A DNA stretch of 64,000 bases from Paenibacillus wulumuqiensis (GCF_000971965.1 NZ_KQ040793.1:1-64000); one strand, 5' to 3'. Numbered from the stretch's first letter, positions 1 through 9,543 are shown. Notes: generated by a model not told the origin, from the sequence alone. Program-made: numbers and translations.

Positions 1-3
1 ATG

Positions 4-71
4 AAAAATGCACCCCCAAATGTTCATTAGTTTAACCGAGGGGTTTTCTAATGTCCATTTTAAGGGGTGCA
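4..71 (-). terminator. Intrinsic terminator of the hybrid histidine kinase gene
   Basis: A long nested hairpin pairs TGCACCCC (9-16) with GGGGTGCA (64-71), with inner arms CATTAG/CTAATG. In the minus direction it is followed by five T residues (4-8). It lies about 100 bases after the kinase stop codon. The stem has a few bulges, and a small inner AACC/GGTT hairpin caps it. Confidence 0.6.
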
Positions 72-167
72 GTTCATCGCGGAGACAGGCTTTTCTATAT
101 TCTCATTCGCTCTCGAACAACCTTAGGCTTGTCCTTCCGCTTTACAGCTTCCTTCAAGCCAGCGCAT

Positions 168-1844
168 TCAGGAAGAAGGAGTGGTATTACTTTTCGTATC
201 AGTCAATGCAAATATAAGCGCATTCATCAGATACGATCGGCGCACCGGCTTGGATACTACACTTTTGGACCATGTTCGCAGGGTGGGGTCCATCGTCATG
301 CCTACAGAGGTGAGCAGAATGACCGGGATGCCATACATCTGCTGCAGCTGTTCGATCTGCTGGCGTATGACAGTCTGTTTTTCTGTCGCTACCAGCTCAT
401 GATCCAGCATAATCACGTCAAAACTCTGCCCTTTCTCCAGCCGCCGCAGCATCTCTTCGATCCGATCCGTTTGCGACAGCTGGATATCCCAGTCTTCAGC
501 GAGACGGGACACCCACTGTAATGCCTTGTCGTTATCATCTACGACCAGCATCCGTTTGCCCTGCAAAATCGGCTGGCGGAAAGTAGGCACAGAGAACTCA
601 TGACGAGGCAGTGTCAGAATAAATGCAAATGTCGAGCCCTTTCCTTTGATACTGGAGACGATAATCTGGCCGCCCATCAGCTCTACCAGCTGTCTGCAGA
701 TGAGCAGTCCAAGGCCGGTTCCTTTGTATTGACCCTGCTTGTTATGCACCTGTACATACCGTTCAAACAACTGATCCAGCTGCTGATCATCAATCCCGAT
801 CCCTGTATCTGTGACTGAGAATTTCACAGATACTTCATCGCTATTCGATTCAGGCAGCACCTGAGCCTGAATATGCACATCACCTTTTTGGGTGAATTTG
901 ACCGCATTGCTGATCAGGTTGATCAGGATCTGACGGATCTTGCGTGTATCACCGTACAGGATCGGAATATTCTCTTCAATCTCCAGGATGATCTCAATAT
1001 TGCGTTCCATCGCTTTGGCAGCAAACAAATAGGTCGATTCTTCCACTAGAGCAGGCAGATCAAACAGCTCCATATCAACCTGCATTTCCCCGGCTTCCAT
1101 CTTGCTAAAGTCCAGTACATTATCGAGCATCTCCATCAGTGTATGACTGCTTTTGCGGATAATATCCAGATGGGAACGCTGTTCCGGGTTCAGCGGAGTC
1201 GGCTCCAGCAGTTCCACCATACTGATCACACCATTGAGCGGATTGCGGATCTCATGACTTAAGATTGCCATCGTATCCGATTTGTACTGCAGCTGCAGAT
1301 CGACTTCTTCCTTTTGCTGCTTGAGATCGTCCAGCTTGACCGTAACCTGCTGATGATCCTGGATCAGATCATCATTGATTTCGATTTGCTGCTCCAGCCG
1401 GTTCTCCAGTTCCACAACGTACGACAGGAAGATCGCCATCGAATGCATCGTTTTGACTTCCGACTTGGAAAATATATAACCTGGTGTATGCAGTGCACAT
1501 ACCGTACCGAACGATTCTCCATTTTGTAAAAGCACCGGAAATCCTATAAATGAATGATCTCCTGTATTTGCTGTTACCGGCAATTCGCAAGTATACGGAT
1601 GGGTCAGCGTATGTGAAATATAAACGACTTTACGGGAGACCAGACCGCAGTAGGTATCCTGCAGGGGGAGCTGAATTCCCTCTTCTACCAGAATCTGATC
1701 TCTATTGAACGCTTTCAGTATATGATTGGTTTTACCGTCATTGCTTGCTACAAATATCGTATTTACCTTCAACATGCTGCTGAGCATATCTGTAATATGT
1801 CTGGCCGCATCCACAACATTATCAAAAAACAATTTTTGGATCAT
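168..1844 (-). CDS. Hybrid sensor histidine kinase (GAF - HisKA - HATPase - receiver)
   Basis: This is a 558-residue cytoplasmic signalling kinase with no membrane segment. An N-terminal GAF-like domain (about 10-145) is followed by a coiled coil (about 145-190). The dimerisation domain carries the phosphorylated His197 in SHEIRNPLNG. The ATPase domain shows the N box (NLISNAVKF, about 309), DTGIGI and GTGLGL. A C-terminal receiver (about 431-555) has acidic Asp436/Asp437, probable phospho-acceptor Asp481 in IMLDHEL and Lys532. It presumably senses an internal signal through GAF and relays phosphate to its own receiver. No partner response regulator or DNA-binding output is adjacent, so the target is unknown. 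The ATG follows an AAAGGTGG ribosome binding site. Confidence 0.9.
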   Translation of the reverse strand: MIQKLFFDNVVDAARHITDMLSSMLKVNTIFVASNDGKTNHILKAFNRDQILVEEGIQLPLQDTYCGLVSRKVVYISHTLTHPYTCELPVTANTGDHSFIGFPVLLQNGESFGTVCALHTPGYIFSKSEVKTMHSMAIFLSYVVELENRLEQQIEINDDLIQDHQQVTVKLDDLKQQKEEVDLQLQYKSDTMAILSHEIRNPLNGVISMVELLEPTPLNPEQRSHLDIIRKSSHTLMEMLDNVLDFSKMEAGEMQVDMELFDLPALVEESTYLFAAKAMERNIEIILEIEENIPILYGDTRKIRQILINLISNAVKFTQKGDVHIQAQVLPESNSDEVSVKFSVTDTGIGIDDQQLDQLFERYVQVHNKQGQYKGTGLGLLICRQLVELMGGQIIVSSIKGKGSTFAFILTLPRHEFSVPTFRQPILQGKRMLVVDDNDKALQWVSRLAEDWDIQLSQTDRIEEMLRRLEKGQSFDVIMLDHELVATEKQTVIRQQIEQLQQMYGIPVILLTSVGMTMDPTLRTWSKSVVSKPVRRSYLMNALIFALTDTKSNTTPSS

Positions 1845-1998
1845 GGTCCACCTTTTTTTTCTTTGAATTTCTAAGGAGATTACATTAAAACGACGTACAA
1901 ACAGTATAGGGGATGAGCGATGGCATAGATATGCTAAATAATTCCATTCTTCATAATTATTTAAACTGTATGGGAGAAATTGCAGATCACATTATAAA

Positions 1999-2030
1999 AT
2001 AAAAAAAGGCCCTTGCAGAGCAAGGACCTT
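1999..2030 (-). terminator. Terminator of the tRNA-Pro/tRNA-Gly unit
   Basis: Arms AAGGTCCTTGC and GCAAGGGCCTT enclose a three-base loop and are followed by about seven T residues in the minus direction. It sits directly after tRNA-Gly. Confidence 0.85.
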
Positions 2031-2038
2031 TTCTGTGA

Positions 2039-2109
2039 AGCGGGTGATGGGAATCGAACCCACGCTATCAGCTTGGAAGGCTGAAGTTCTACCATTGAAC
2101 TACACCCGC
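2039..2109 (-). tRNA. tRNA-Gly (anticodon UCC)
   Basis: A 71-base cloverleaf is visible on the minus strand. The acceptor stem is GCGGGTG/CACCCGC, the D arm GTTC/GAAC, and the anticodon loop CTTCCAA gives TCC. The T arm contains TTCGATT. The 3' CCA is not encoded (the genome reads TTC). It follows tRNA-Pro in the same transcript, 13 bases away. Confidence 0.95.
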
Positions 2110-2122
2110 ATAAATATCAGTA

Positions 2123-2196
2123 TCGGGATGACACGATTTGAACATGCGACCCCCTGGTCCCAAACCAGGTGCTCTACCAAGCTGAGCTACATCCCG
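2123..2196 (-). tRNA. tRNA-Pro (anticodon UGG)
   Basis: A 74-base cloverleaf is visible on the minus strand. The acceptor stem is CGGGATG/CATCCCG, the anticodon stem CCTGG/CCAGG with loop TTTGGGA gives TGG, and the T arm contains TTCAAAT. CCA is not encoded. It is first in a two-tRNA transcript. Confidence 0.95.
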
Positions 2197-2238
2197 AAGT
2201 CAGTCGCTAAGAAATATTATCTCTTAACGACAGGATCT

Positions 2239-2267
2239 AATATACCATAATCACATTTATTTGGCAA
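2239..2267 (-). promoter_or_regulatory. Sigma-A promoter of the tRNA pair
   Basis: The -35 box TTGCCA (2262-2267) and -10 box TATATT (2239-2244) are separated by 17 bases. A TGG just before the -10 box makes it an extended -10 promoter. Transcription would begin about 35 bases before tRNA-Pro. Confidence 0.75.
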
Positions 2268-2345
2268 GCAGATTTTACATTGGACATACCTGAAAAATGA
2301 TCTGCCTTGATAAATATACCGTTCACTTTCCTGATCGCCATAGCC

Positions 2346-2380
2346 AAAAACCGGCCTGTCCTTTTCAGGACAGACCGGCT
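2346..2380 (-). terminator. Terminator of the aldolase-like gene
   Basis: An approximately 12-bp GC-rich stem (AGCCGGTCTGTCC with GGACAGGCCGGT) is followed by TTTTT in the minus direction, about 60 bases beyond the stop codon at 2439. Confidence 0.75.
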
Positions 2381-2438
2381 GTATGGGATCAGATATTTCT
2401 CTGCTCTACCGGGATAAAGTCATGCTCCAGCGCTGAAA

Positions 2439-3407
2439 TCAGCCTTTGGGAGACTTCTCGAAGCTTACTTCCGGTGTAGTCAGCTTGTCGTAGAAATCAA
2501 CAGAGTTATCCTTGTCTTCGGAAGCGCGCAGCGCCATCGCCGAACGTGGATGCTCATCGAGTGTACCGGTGATCATATAAGGAATCAGGTAGCCCCATTC
2601 TTCTTTTTCACGCAATGGAATCATATGCTTGTCGATAACTTCCAGAACCGGACGAAGTGTGTACTTCGTGTTCTTGAGATGGGTAACGAGCAGTTCGGTC
2701 GGGCAGTTACCTGCCGCACGGCCCATGCCGTATACGGAGGCATCCAGCAGCTCGACACCGTTATCCGCAGCAATCAGCGTATTGGAAAACGCCAGCTGCA
2801 TATTGTTATGGGTATGTACACCCAGACGTTTGTTTGGCAGATTCGTCTTGAACTTGTCTACCAGGTAAATGAAGTCCTTGTAGTCCAGGCTGCCGTAGCT
2901 GTCTACGATGTAGACCACATCTACTACGCTTTCCTTGATCAGTTCAAACGCTTCAAGCAGTTCATTTTCCATCACATTGGACAATGCCATAATGTTGATG
3001 GTTGTCTCATAACCGCGGTCATGGAACGTCTGAACAAGCTGAAGGGCCTTGTCAACATCCTTGATGTAGCAGGCTACACGGATCAGATCCAGCATACTCT
3101 CTTCACGCGGCAGAATATCATCTTCATCCACACGACCGATATCGACGAGTGCAGACAGCTTGGTGTGGCCTTTATGAGGAATAACGGTACGAAGGAACTC
3201 GTCATCCAGGAAACGCCATGGACCTGCGGATTCTGCACCTTTAAGCAGCTTTGGAGAGTTTTTGTAGCCGATCTCCATGTAATCGATGCCTGCTTCATTC
3301 AGGTTATTATACAAATCCTGTACAAATTCAACGCTGAAGTCCCAGTTATTCACCAGACCTCCATCGCGAATCGTGCAGTCAACAATTTTGCAGTGGTTGA
3401 GTTTCAT
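2439..3407 (-). CDS. DRE-TIM metallolyase / aldolase-type TIM-barrel enzyme
   Basis: The 322-residue protein opens with the family signature DCTIRDGG (a variant of the DTTLRDG motif of isopropylmalate synthase and HMG-CoA lyase relatives). It keeps the metal-binding HTHNN motif (about residue 192) and the GMGRAAGN turn. This resembles the catalytic barrel of 4-hydroxy-2-oxovalerate aldolase and HMG-CoA lyase; its substrate cannot be told from sequence. The start was placed at the ATG behind AAAGGAG rather than at an upstream in-frame start. It stands alone between its own terminator and the DUF4129 gene. Confidence 0.8.
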   Translation of the reverse strand: MKLNHCKIVDCTIRDGGLVNNWDFSVEFVQDLYNNLNEAGIDYMEIGYKNSPKLLKGAESAGPWRFLDDEFLRTVIPHKGHTKLSALVDIGRVDEDDILPREESMLDLIRVACYIKDVDKALQLVQTFHDRGYETTINIMALSNVMENELLEAFELIKESVVDVVYIVDSYGSLDYKDFIYLVDKFKTNLPNKRLGVHTHNNMQLAFSNTLIAADNGVELLDASVYGMGRAAGNCPTELLVTHLKNTKYTLRPVLEVIDKHMIPLREKEEWGYLIPYMITGTLDEHPRSAMALRASEDKDNSVDFYDKLTTPEVSFEKSPKG

Positions 3408-3512
3408 TGTTAATCTCCTTTCAGCCGTTTCATTCTCTCCATGATACTGTACGCGGAATTGAAAAGTAAAGAAAATTCTCACATGCTTTAACGCATCAAT
3501 TGAATAAATCGA

Positions 3513-4910
3513 CTATTTCGGTTGTTTCTGCTGCTGTTCCCACTGCTGCAGTTCTTCTTCGCTAACAGAATGATTGCCATAGCGCACCTCATTATACCAG
3601 ACAATCAGACGCTGCATGCTGGACGTTTGTATCTGCTCTGTCTGCATATGGGACGTGCGAGTCTGTTCGGTCTGCACGCTCTGCTGGCGGCGCTGATCCG
3701 AAGTGGGAATCTCCACTGATGGGGACAGCCTGCGGGCAATATCGGCTGGTGTATCTGCGACATTTATCGTTATGCCTTTTTTACGGGCACTGCGCAGCAG
3801 CTGTCTGTAATGGTAACGTACCCGGCCGGATGGGTCGGATGGTATTGGTTCGCTGCGCCGGTTCCAGCGCAGACGCGAAGCAAGCGGCTTTTGTATTTTT
3901 TCCGTATGATCGGTGTAGCCTTTCGGTTCGGCTGTATCTTCTGCGAGTGCACCTCCCCACAGACTGGTGAGCCAGCGGGACAACCGGGGCGCATATTTGC
4001 GAATCAGACGGTACAGCATCCAGCCCAGCCAGCCGGCAAAAGCAGCCAGTGCCAGCAGCATGACAATCTGGGCAATTCTCTCCAGAATTAACGGATTGAA
4101 TGAGCTGCTGTCTGATTCTGGCAGGTCCATCGGCGGCAGCATGGGCGGATTCACCGGTTCGGTAGGCTGTGACAGCTGCGGCGGTACATCCGGTGACAGC
4201 AGCTGTACCAGTCTGTGCCAGAGCCAGCGCAGTGCGGCAGACAGCTGGCTGCTGCCGCCGATAATCGCAATCAGGATCACCACGAGCCAGGTCCAACTGC
4301 GGCTGCGACGGATTACGGCACGCAGCGCTGCCAGGGAAAATCCTTCTTCAAAAGCAATACTGCCAATCTGCTGGGAACCGAGACGGAACAAAATGGAAAA
4401 GATGCTGATGGCACCTGCGGCATAGATCGATCCGCGCACCTCATCCAGTCCGCCGGCATGTCCTGCTGCCACATAGGCAATCCAGGTCACCCCGAGCAGG
4501 ATCATTTGCCATTTTAGTGGAAATACCCGATCCCATTGCCCCGCCGCCAGCACAATGCCATAGAGCATCGCTGCTGCACCCAGCACCACAGCGATGATAA
4601 GCAGCGGCATGCCGCCCGACTCGCTATAGAGCCACACTAGCGCTGCTGCAGTCAGCATCAGATAGATCACCAGACTGATGATCCATTTCCATCCGGATGA
4701 TCTTGCTTGTCCGGCAGTACGCAGCACTGTTCCGAGACCCGCCATCGACAGCAGAATCAATAACCAGCCGGCAGGCTGCTGGGTACGCAGCCAGTACACA
4801 TCCAGCAGCAGAATGAGCGGATAGACTGCTGCCATGCCCGCTATAATATGTATGGCATACCACACCAGTCGGTGCCTTACCGGCAATGTGGTTCGTGGAT
4901 GGGCTGTCAT
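3513..4910 (-). CDS. Membrane protein with C-terminal DUF4129 domain
   Basis: This 465-residue protein has about seven hydrophobic segments in the first 240 residues, a proline-rich extracytoplasmic stretch, another membrane segment near 275-300, and a cytoplasmic tail ending in the DUF4129 motif (VRYHYRQLL to WYNEVRYGN). In related operons, such as B. subtilis yeaC-yeaD-yebA, the third gene also carries a transglutaminase core. No Cys-His-Asp triad region is seen here, and the protein is much shorter than YebA. A linker near residues 410-435 holds short imperfect QTEQTQTS repeats. The ATG behind GGGAGGTGA was chosen over one six codons upstream. It is last in the MoxR-DUF58-DUF4129 operon. 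Confidence 0.75.
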   Translation of the reverse strand: MTAHPRTTLPVRHRLVWYAIHIIAGMAAVYPLILLLDVYWLRTQQPAGWLLILLSMAGLGTVLRTAGQARSSGWKWIISLVIYLMLTAAALVWLYSESGGMPLLIIAVVLGAAAMLYGIVLAAGQWDRVFPLKWQMILLGVTWIAYVAAGHAGGLDEVRGSIYAAGAISIFSILFRLGSQQIGSIAFEEGFSLAALRAVIRRSRSWTWLVVILIAIIGGSSQLSAALRWLWHRLVQLLSPDVPPQLSQPTEPVNPPMLPPMDLPESDSSSFNPLILERIAQIVMLLALAAFAGWLGWMLYRLIRKYAPRLSRWLTSLWGGALAEDTAEPKGYTDHTEKIQKPLASRLRWNRRSEPIPSDPSGRVRYHYRQLLRSARKKGITINVADTPADIARRLSPSVEIPTSDQRRQQSVQTEQTRTSHMQTEQIQTSSMQRLIVWYNEVRYGNHSVSEEELQQWEQQQKQPK

Positions 4911-4937
4911 CGCTTCACCTCCCTGCATAATTGCAGC

Positions 4938-6044
4938 TTACTTTGCCGCATTTTTCAATTCCTCCACACCGGGAATCGGCAGGATGCTGACTTTGGAACC
5001 CGCCTGTTCGATCCTTTCCACTTCGGTACGCATCGCTTCCGAATAATGCGGAGTGATGATCAGAATATCCAGCCTTTGCTCGTTGTCTTTGGGCAGTAGT
5101 GTATGCAGAAACTGGGGAAATGGCCGGCGTAATCGCAGCTGCAGCTCGGCCATTGATTGCAAAATGGCAGTGAGCTGCTCGCTGCCATAGGCAGGCCACA
5201 GCCGCGCATCGGCTTCATCTTCGGAAGGCATGATCGCGTTATGTCCAAAACCGGCTTTCATCCCTCTGCCGATCAGGTCGGCAGCAGCGGTTGCGGCGCA
5301 GCTGATCGCATACTCGGCCACGATCGGCTCGGTCACAATGCTCCACATCTGCTCGCTCAGCTCAATATTAAGCAGAATCATCACTTCCGGATCGGCGCTG
5401 TACCCATGCTGGAACACCTGCAGCTGACCAGTGCGTGCGGTCGCCCGCCAGTGCACCTGATTCATCGGATCACCGCTGCGGTATTCGCGCACCCCTGTAA
5501 TCAGGAAAGGATCTTCATTAATCCAGCGACGGGTCTCGATTTCTCCCTGCCAGCTCCGGTAAGCTTCCGGCATATGGTCCAGCGGTATATAGGCAGGATA
5601 CACCATCATCTGCATCCGCACCTGCACCGGACGGCTGACCCGGGCCAGTCCAAACAAATCTCCCGTCGTCATGAGTGCGCTCTCCATGCGGAAACTGCCG
5701 CGCTGCCTGCAGACCATATAGTGGCGCCGCACAATACGGGTACGCCGTCCCAGACTGAACAGGCTGTTGTGGTTCTGATATACCGTCCCTTCGCTGATAA
5801 CCGTATCAGTCGTCCCGGCAAATTGAAATGCCATCGGCAGCATCGCTTCCAGGCGCAGCCAGGGCAGCGGCAGCGCGCGTCCATTTTCCAGTATTTCAAT
5901 CATCTCGACCGGCTCACCAACATGACAGCGGTTACGGGAAAGCTTGCGTTCATAATGAATCGGTGCAAGAGAACGTCTGCCAAATACCAGCGCCTGAATC
6001 ACAATCATGACGGCAGCGACCAACATGAGCCAGAACAGTTCCAT
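4938..6044 (-). CDS. DUF58 domain protein (YeaD family)
   Basis: This 368-residue protein has an N-terminal membrane segment (residues 3-22), a beta-rich middle and the DUF58 core around GVREYRSGDPMNQVHW (about 185-200), followed by a vWA-like fold. DUF58 proteins accompany MoxR ATPases and are thought to link the chaperone to cell-envelope substrates; the biochemical role is not established. Its ATG directly abuts the TAA of the moxR gene, which indicates translational coupling. The ribosome binding site is weak, in line with coupling. Confidence 0.85.
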   Translation of the reverse strand: MELFWLMLVAAVMIVIQALVFGRRSLAPIHYERKLSRNRCHVGEPVEMIEILENGRALPLPWLRLEAMLPMAFQFAGTTDTVISEGTVYQNHNSLFSLGRRTRIVRRHYMVCRQRGSFRMESALMTTGDLFGLARVSRPVQVRMQMMVYPAYIPLDHMPEAYRSWQGEIETRRWINEDPFLITGVREYRSGDPMNQVHWRATARTGQLQVFQHGYSADPEVMILLNIELSEQMWSIVTEPIVAEYAISCAATAAADLIGRGMKAGFGHNAIMPSEDEADARLWPAYGSEQLTAILQSMAELQLRLRRPFPQFLHTLLPKDNEQRLDILIITPHYSEAMRTEVERIEQAGSKVSILPIPGVEELKNAAK

Positions 6045-7067
6045 TTATTTCACACTGCTTTCTATACCATTCTCTGTCGGCACCGGCTCCGTCTCCAGAA
6101 TCGACTGAATGAGCTGCCGGGCCTGCTCTGGTCCATTATGATGCCTGCTGCGGAAGACCAGCCGGTGAGCGAGCACTGGCGGTGCCAGTGTACGGATATC
6201 ATCCGGCAGCACGTAGTCTCGCCCTTGAATAGCTGCAAAAGCCTGCGCTGCGTGCAGCAGTGCCTGGGTGGCGCGCGGGCTGGCACCGAGAGCTGTCTCG
6301 GGATGTTCACGCGTAGCTTCAGCGATTCGGACCATGTAATCCAGCAGATCTTCATGCACTCTGACCTGACGGCATATATTTCGGGTCTCGATAATCTGCT
6401 CCCTCGTTACCTGTGCATCTGTACTGCTGGATGTATTGTTTTGAACATTGGGATCGGCAGTATGGGCAAATTCCAGTTTGGCGTCCGCCCTATCCAGCGA
6501 CCGTCTCAGAATCTCTACGCCTTCACCAGAGGAAGGGTAACCGAGCGAGAGCTTCAGCATGAAACGGTCCATCTGCGCTTCCGGCAGCGGGAAGGTGCCC
6601 TGGTTATCCACCGGATTCTGGGTGGCGATCACCATAAATGGATCTTCGAGCTTCATACTGGTACCGTCGATGCTGATCTGCTTCTCTTCCATACATTCCA
6701 ACAGACTGGACTGGGTACGGGGTGTGGCCCGATTAATCTCATCCGCCAGTACGATATGGGCAAATAAAGGCCCCGGACGGAACATGAATTCGGATTCTTT
6801 TTGATTATAAAAGTTTCCGCCGGTCAGATCCGACGGCAGCAGATCGGGTGTAAACTGGACACGCTGAAAGCGGCAGTTCATTGATGCAGCCAGTGTCTTG
6901 GCAAGCATCGTCTTGCCGGTCCCCGGCACGTCCTCCATCAGCACATGACCCGATGCGAACAGGGCGGTCAGCAGCAGCTGAATTTCATGCTGCTTGCCTA
7001 CGATTTTCCTGCCTATCTCTTCCTGCAGACGTTCAGTGATACGTTGTACCTGGTTGATCGGTATCAT
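6045..7067 (-). CDS. MoxR-family AAA+ ATPase
   Basis: This 340-residue AAA+ ATPase has Walker A DVPGTGKT (about 45-52), Walker B VLADEINRA (about 108-116), a sensor motif ATQNP and the lid region ending PVLAHRL. The family acts as a chaperone that remodels partner proteins, often through vWA domains. Here the partner is presumably the DUF58 protein encoded immediately downstream. The start follows AAGGGATG. It is the first gene of a three-gene minus-strand operon. Confidence 0.92.
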   Translation of the reverse strand: MIPINQVQRITERLQEEIGRKIVGKQHEIQLLLTALFASGHVLMEDVPGTGKTMLAKTLAASMNCRFQRVQFTPDLLPSDLTGGNFYNQKESEFMFRPGPLFAHIVLADEINRATPRTQSSLLECMEEKQISIDGTSMKLEDPFMVIATQNPVDNQGTFPLPEAQMDRFMLKLSLGYPSSGEGVEILRRSLDRADAKLEFAHTADPNVQNNTSSSTDAQVTREQIIETRNICRQVRVHEDLLDYMVRIAEATREHPETALGASPRATQALLHAAQAFAAIQGRDYVLPDDIRTLAPPVLAHRLVFRSRHHNGPEQARQLIQSILETEPVPTENGIESSVK

Positions 7068-7132
7068 GAGGCTTCATCCCTTCTTATGTAAATCACACAC
7101 TTCCCTATCATACAACGATACCGGTGCAAATG

Positions 7133-7165
7133 AAAAAGAGCAGCCGGTCAAAGGCTGCTCTTTTT
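7133..7165. terminator. Bidirectional hairpin terminator
   Basis: The perfect stem AAAAAGAGCAGCC/GGCTGCTCTTTTT has a seven-base loop, with A and T tracts on either side. It follows the zinc-ribbon gene on the minus strand. Confidence 0.85.
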
Positions 7166-7219
7166 GGTAGAGAGTTGTACGCAGATAGTGGATATCACCG
7201 TACACTGAGCTCTCTTCTA

Positions 7220-7624
7220 TTATTTATGCTGAAGACGCGAACGACGCATACTCATTACGGCAAGACGTCTTTTCAAATCACGTTCCCATTTTTCATCCTT
7301 GATTTCCTTGGCTACCGCCAGCAGGTCCAGACTCATGTCGATCTGCCGCTGTACCATATCTACAGGGTCATCCTCTTCCACATTCACGCAGTTCTCGAAC
7401 ATGGTGTCATCGTCTTCCATCACATAATCCTGGAAATCGATCTCCGGTGTACCGTCATCATGTGCATATTCCGCGAGAATCTCGTACTCATTCTCGACTT
7501 TGTAATGCACTTCGATACGCTCACACACCGGGCACACCAGCAGAGGAACATTGTGAACCTGGGTTCGAAAATGTTTGAGGGTCCCTTTCGTTCCAATCAT
7601 ACTGCCGCCACAGCAAAAGCTCAT
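7220..7624 (-). CDS. Small acidic zinc-ribbon-like protein, unknown function
   Basis: This 134-residue protein begins MSFCCGGS and has a second pair CPVCER about 30 residues later, so two cysteine pairs could bind one zinc as in YgiT-type ribbons. The middle is very acidic (about residues 65-100: EIDFQDYVMEDDD and following). The C-terminal third is basic and probably helical (KRRLAVMSMRRSR). I do not recognise a named family. The ATG behind GGAGGG, seven codons inside the longest frame, was chosen. It is a single-gene unit with its own terminator. Confidence 0.65.
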   Translation of the reverse strand: MSFCCGGSMIGTKGTLKHFRTQVHNVPLLVCPVCERIEVHYKVENEYEILAEYAHDDGTPEIDFQDYVMEDDDTMFENCVNVEEDDPVDMVQRQIDMSLDLLAVAKEIKDEKWERDLKRRLAVMSMRRSRLQHK

Positions 7625-7743
7625 CGTAGTTCTCCCTCCAGACATGATTCTATAATCGTAAAAAGCGACTTCGCATCAATGTTAAATCCATGTTTGTGAA
7701 AGATTATTAACCAGCTTATCTCCATTTTACACCTTTTCCGGAT

Positions 7744-7787
7744 AAGACAAAACCCCTTTATTCGTAAAATACGGAGATAAAGGGGTT
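7744..7787 (-). terminator. Terminator of leuB
   Basis: Arms AACCCCTTTA and TAAAGGGGTT (10 bp) are followed by TTTGTCTT in the minus direction. It lies about 130 bases after the leuB stop; the stretch between holds no gene. Confidence 0.75.
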
Positions 7788-7916
7788 AATTTACGCAGGT
7801 GAAAACAGGCACAAATCAGCTTGTTAACCGTATTCCGGTGCTGCCAGATTATTGACCGGCACCGGCTGTCCGGCTGCAATATTCGCAGTCTACGAAGGGC
7901 TCGGGCAGCACAGCAA

Positions 7917-8999
7917 TCAGGCTTTGCGGATGGCTGCCACGATCAGGTCGCCCATTTGCGTGGTGGACAGTGCCTTGCTCTTGTCGACAGCGATATCCGC
8001 TGTACGATGACCTTCGTCCAGCACTCCGGCTACCGCTGCTTCGATCGCATCTGCCGCTTCACTGTATCCAAAAGTAGTACGGAACATCAATGCCAGCGAC
8101 AAAATGGTAGCGATCGGATTCGCCAGACCCTGTCCTGCAATATCCGGCGCCGAACCGTGAACCGGCTCATACAATCCAAAGCTTCCTTCACCGAGTGAAG
8201 CCGAAGCCAGCATGCCGATCGAACCGGTCAGCATCGCCGCTTCATCGCTCAGAATGTCTCCGAACATATTCTCGGTAACGATCACGTCAAAGCTGGAAGG
8301 GCGGCGCAGCAGCTGCATCGCGCAGTTGTCGACCAGCACATGCTCCAGCTCCACATCCGGATACTCCGGAGCAATGCGGTTAACCATCTCACGCCATAGA
8401 CGGGAAGTCTCCAGTACGTTGGCTTTGTCGACAGAAGCCAGCTTTTTGCGGCGTCCCTGGGCAATCTCGAATGCCTGTCTGGCAATACGTTCGATCTCGG
8501 TTACATTGTACACACAGGTATCTACCGCTTCTTCTCCGTGGGCTCCCTGTCTTCTCAGCTTCTCCCCGAAGTAAATGCCCCCGGTCAGCTCCCGTACCAC
8601 CATCAGGTCTGTGCCTTCCAGCACTTCCGGCTTGAGTGTGGACGCTTCCTTGAGGCAGTCGAATACAACTGCCGGGCGAAGATTGGAGAACAATCCCAGT
8701 TCCTTGCGAATACCGAGCAGTCCGGTCTCGGGACGCAGCTCTTTGGGATTGTCATCCCATTTCGGTCCGCCTACAGCCCCCAGCAGTACGGCATCCGCAC
8801 TTTTGCAAATGCGCAGCGTATCTTCAGGCAGTGGTGTACCCTTTTCATCAATAGCGATTCCGCCGAACAGGGCATGCTCGGTCTCAAAGGAATATCCGAA
8901 TACCTCTTCGGTTTTTCTCAGCACTTTTTCCGCTTCGGCTACAACTTCCGGTCCGATCCCATCACCGGCGATGACTGCGATTTTTTTGACGTCTGCCAT
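7917..8999 (-). CDS. leuB: 3-isopropylmalate dehydrogenase
   Basis: This 360-residue enzyme oxidises and decarboxylates 3-isopropylmalate to 2-oxoisocaproate with NAD+, the third leucine-specific step. Visible family motifs are [13 protein letters not shown] at the N terminus, [22 protein letters not shown] with the catalytic Tyr, the Lys in SVDKANVL, and the [11 protein letters not shown] metal-binding helix (Asp residues). The C-terminal [15 protein letters not shown] motif holds the NAD-binding loop. The length is typical. The start has an AAAGGAG site. It is transcribed alone, about 3 kb from leuA; leuC and leuD are not in the window. Confidence 0.97.
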   Translation of the reverse strand: MADVKKIAVIAGDGIGPEVVAEAEKVLRKTEEVFGYSFETEHALFGGIAIDEKGTPLPEDTLRICKSADAVLLGAVGGPKWDDNPKELRPETGLLGIRKELGLFSNLRPAVVFDCLKEASTLKPEVLEGTDLMVVRELTGGIYFGEKLRRQGAHGEEAVDTCVYNVTEIERIARQAFEIAQGRRKKLASVDKANVLETSRLWREMVNRIAPEYPDVELEHVLVDNCAMQLLRRPSSFDVIVTENMFGDILSDEAAMLTGSIGMLASASLGEGSFGLYEPVHGSAPDIAGQGLANPIATILSLALMFRTTFGYSEAADAIEAAVAGVLDEGHRTADIAVDKSKALSTTQMGDLIVAAIRKA

Positions 9000-9514
9000 A
9001 TATATGACTCTCCTTTGTTCAGCGGTTGATCCGCATCTGCTTGATAGTTGGAAAACGGGTCGCTCTTATTCACGAATTACTTATATTCAGTTTTAACACA
9101 CATGTCAGGTATGCGCCAAGATATACAAACTATGACGCTGATAGGCATAACCTATAGAGCGGAGAATACTTAGAATAATTGGTCAAGAACTGACCCGGGG
9201 TGAATAATACTCCTAAATATATACATAGTGGTTAGCTTTATATGGATTATTACAAGAATTACAGTATTATCGTAATCCACATACTGCGGATGATCATCGT
9301 AGAGATTGATGTATCATTAAATGAAATACCGTATGCTTTTTGCACCTTACAAACTCATTCTTCTGCTTTCTATTTTCACTCTAAAACGTTATTCATTTTT
9401 TATACCCTTCCTCTATCTCCCTTGCCAAATGAACCATTATACATTTTACGAAGTTCGTTATTGTTATATCCGATATAGTCATAGTCATTAATACCATATA
9501 TTGGTTAACCGGAT
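9000..9514. other. AT-rich intergenic region between leuB and the aldo/keto reductase
   Basis: This 515-base divergent spacer holds no credible ORF. The leuB half contains a short dyad ATAGG-CATAA-CCTAT (9141-9155). I could not place a convincing leuB promoter; no T-box is present on the leuB side. The reductase-side 280 bases are markedly AT-rich with no recognisable motif. Confidence 0.5.
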
Positions 9515-9543
9515 TTGAACTTGCTGTCCAAGAGGAATAGAAT
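9515..9543 (+). promoter_or_regulatory. Probable promoter of the aldo/keto reductase gene
   Basis: TTGAAC (9515-9520) and TAGAAT (9538-9543) are spaced by 17 bases, about 55 bases before the ATG. Confidence 0.55.

Noticed and set aside
2550-3413. A 287-codon plus-strand ORF opposite the aldolase-like gene
   Set aside because: It is the antisense shadow of a clear enzyme gene; its protein has no recognisable motif and no ribosome binding site.
5157-6767. A 536-codon plus-strand ORF over DUF58 and moxR
   Set aside because: It runs antisense across two well-supported genes and its composition (rich in His, Arg, Gln, Cys) is typical of shadow frames.
9000-9240. T-box leader in front of leuB
   Set aside because: No GGTGG-type T-box sequence or terminator is present upstream of leuB.
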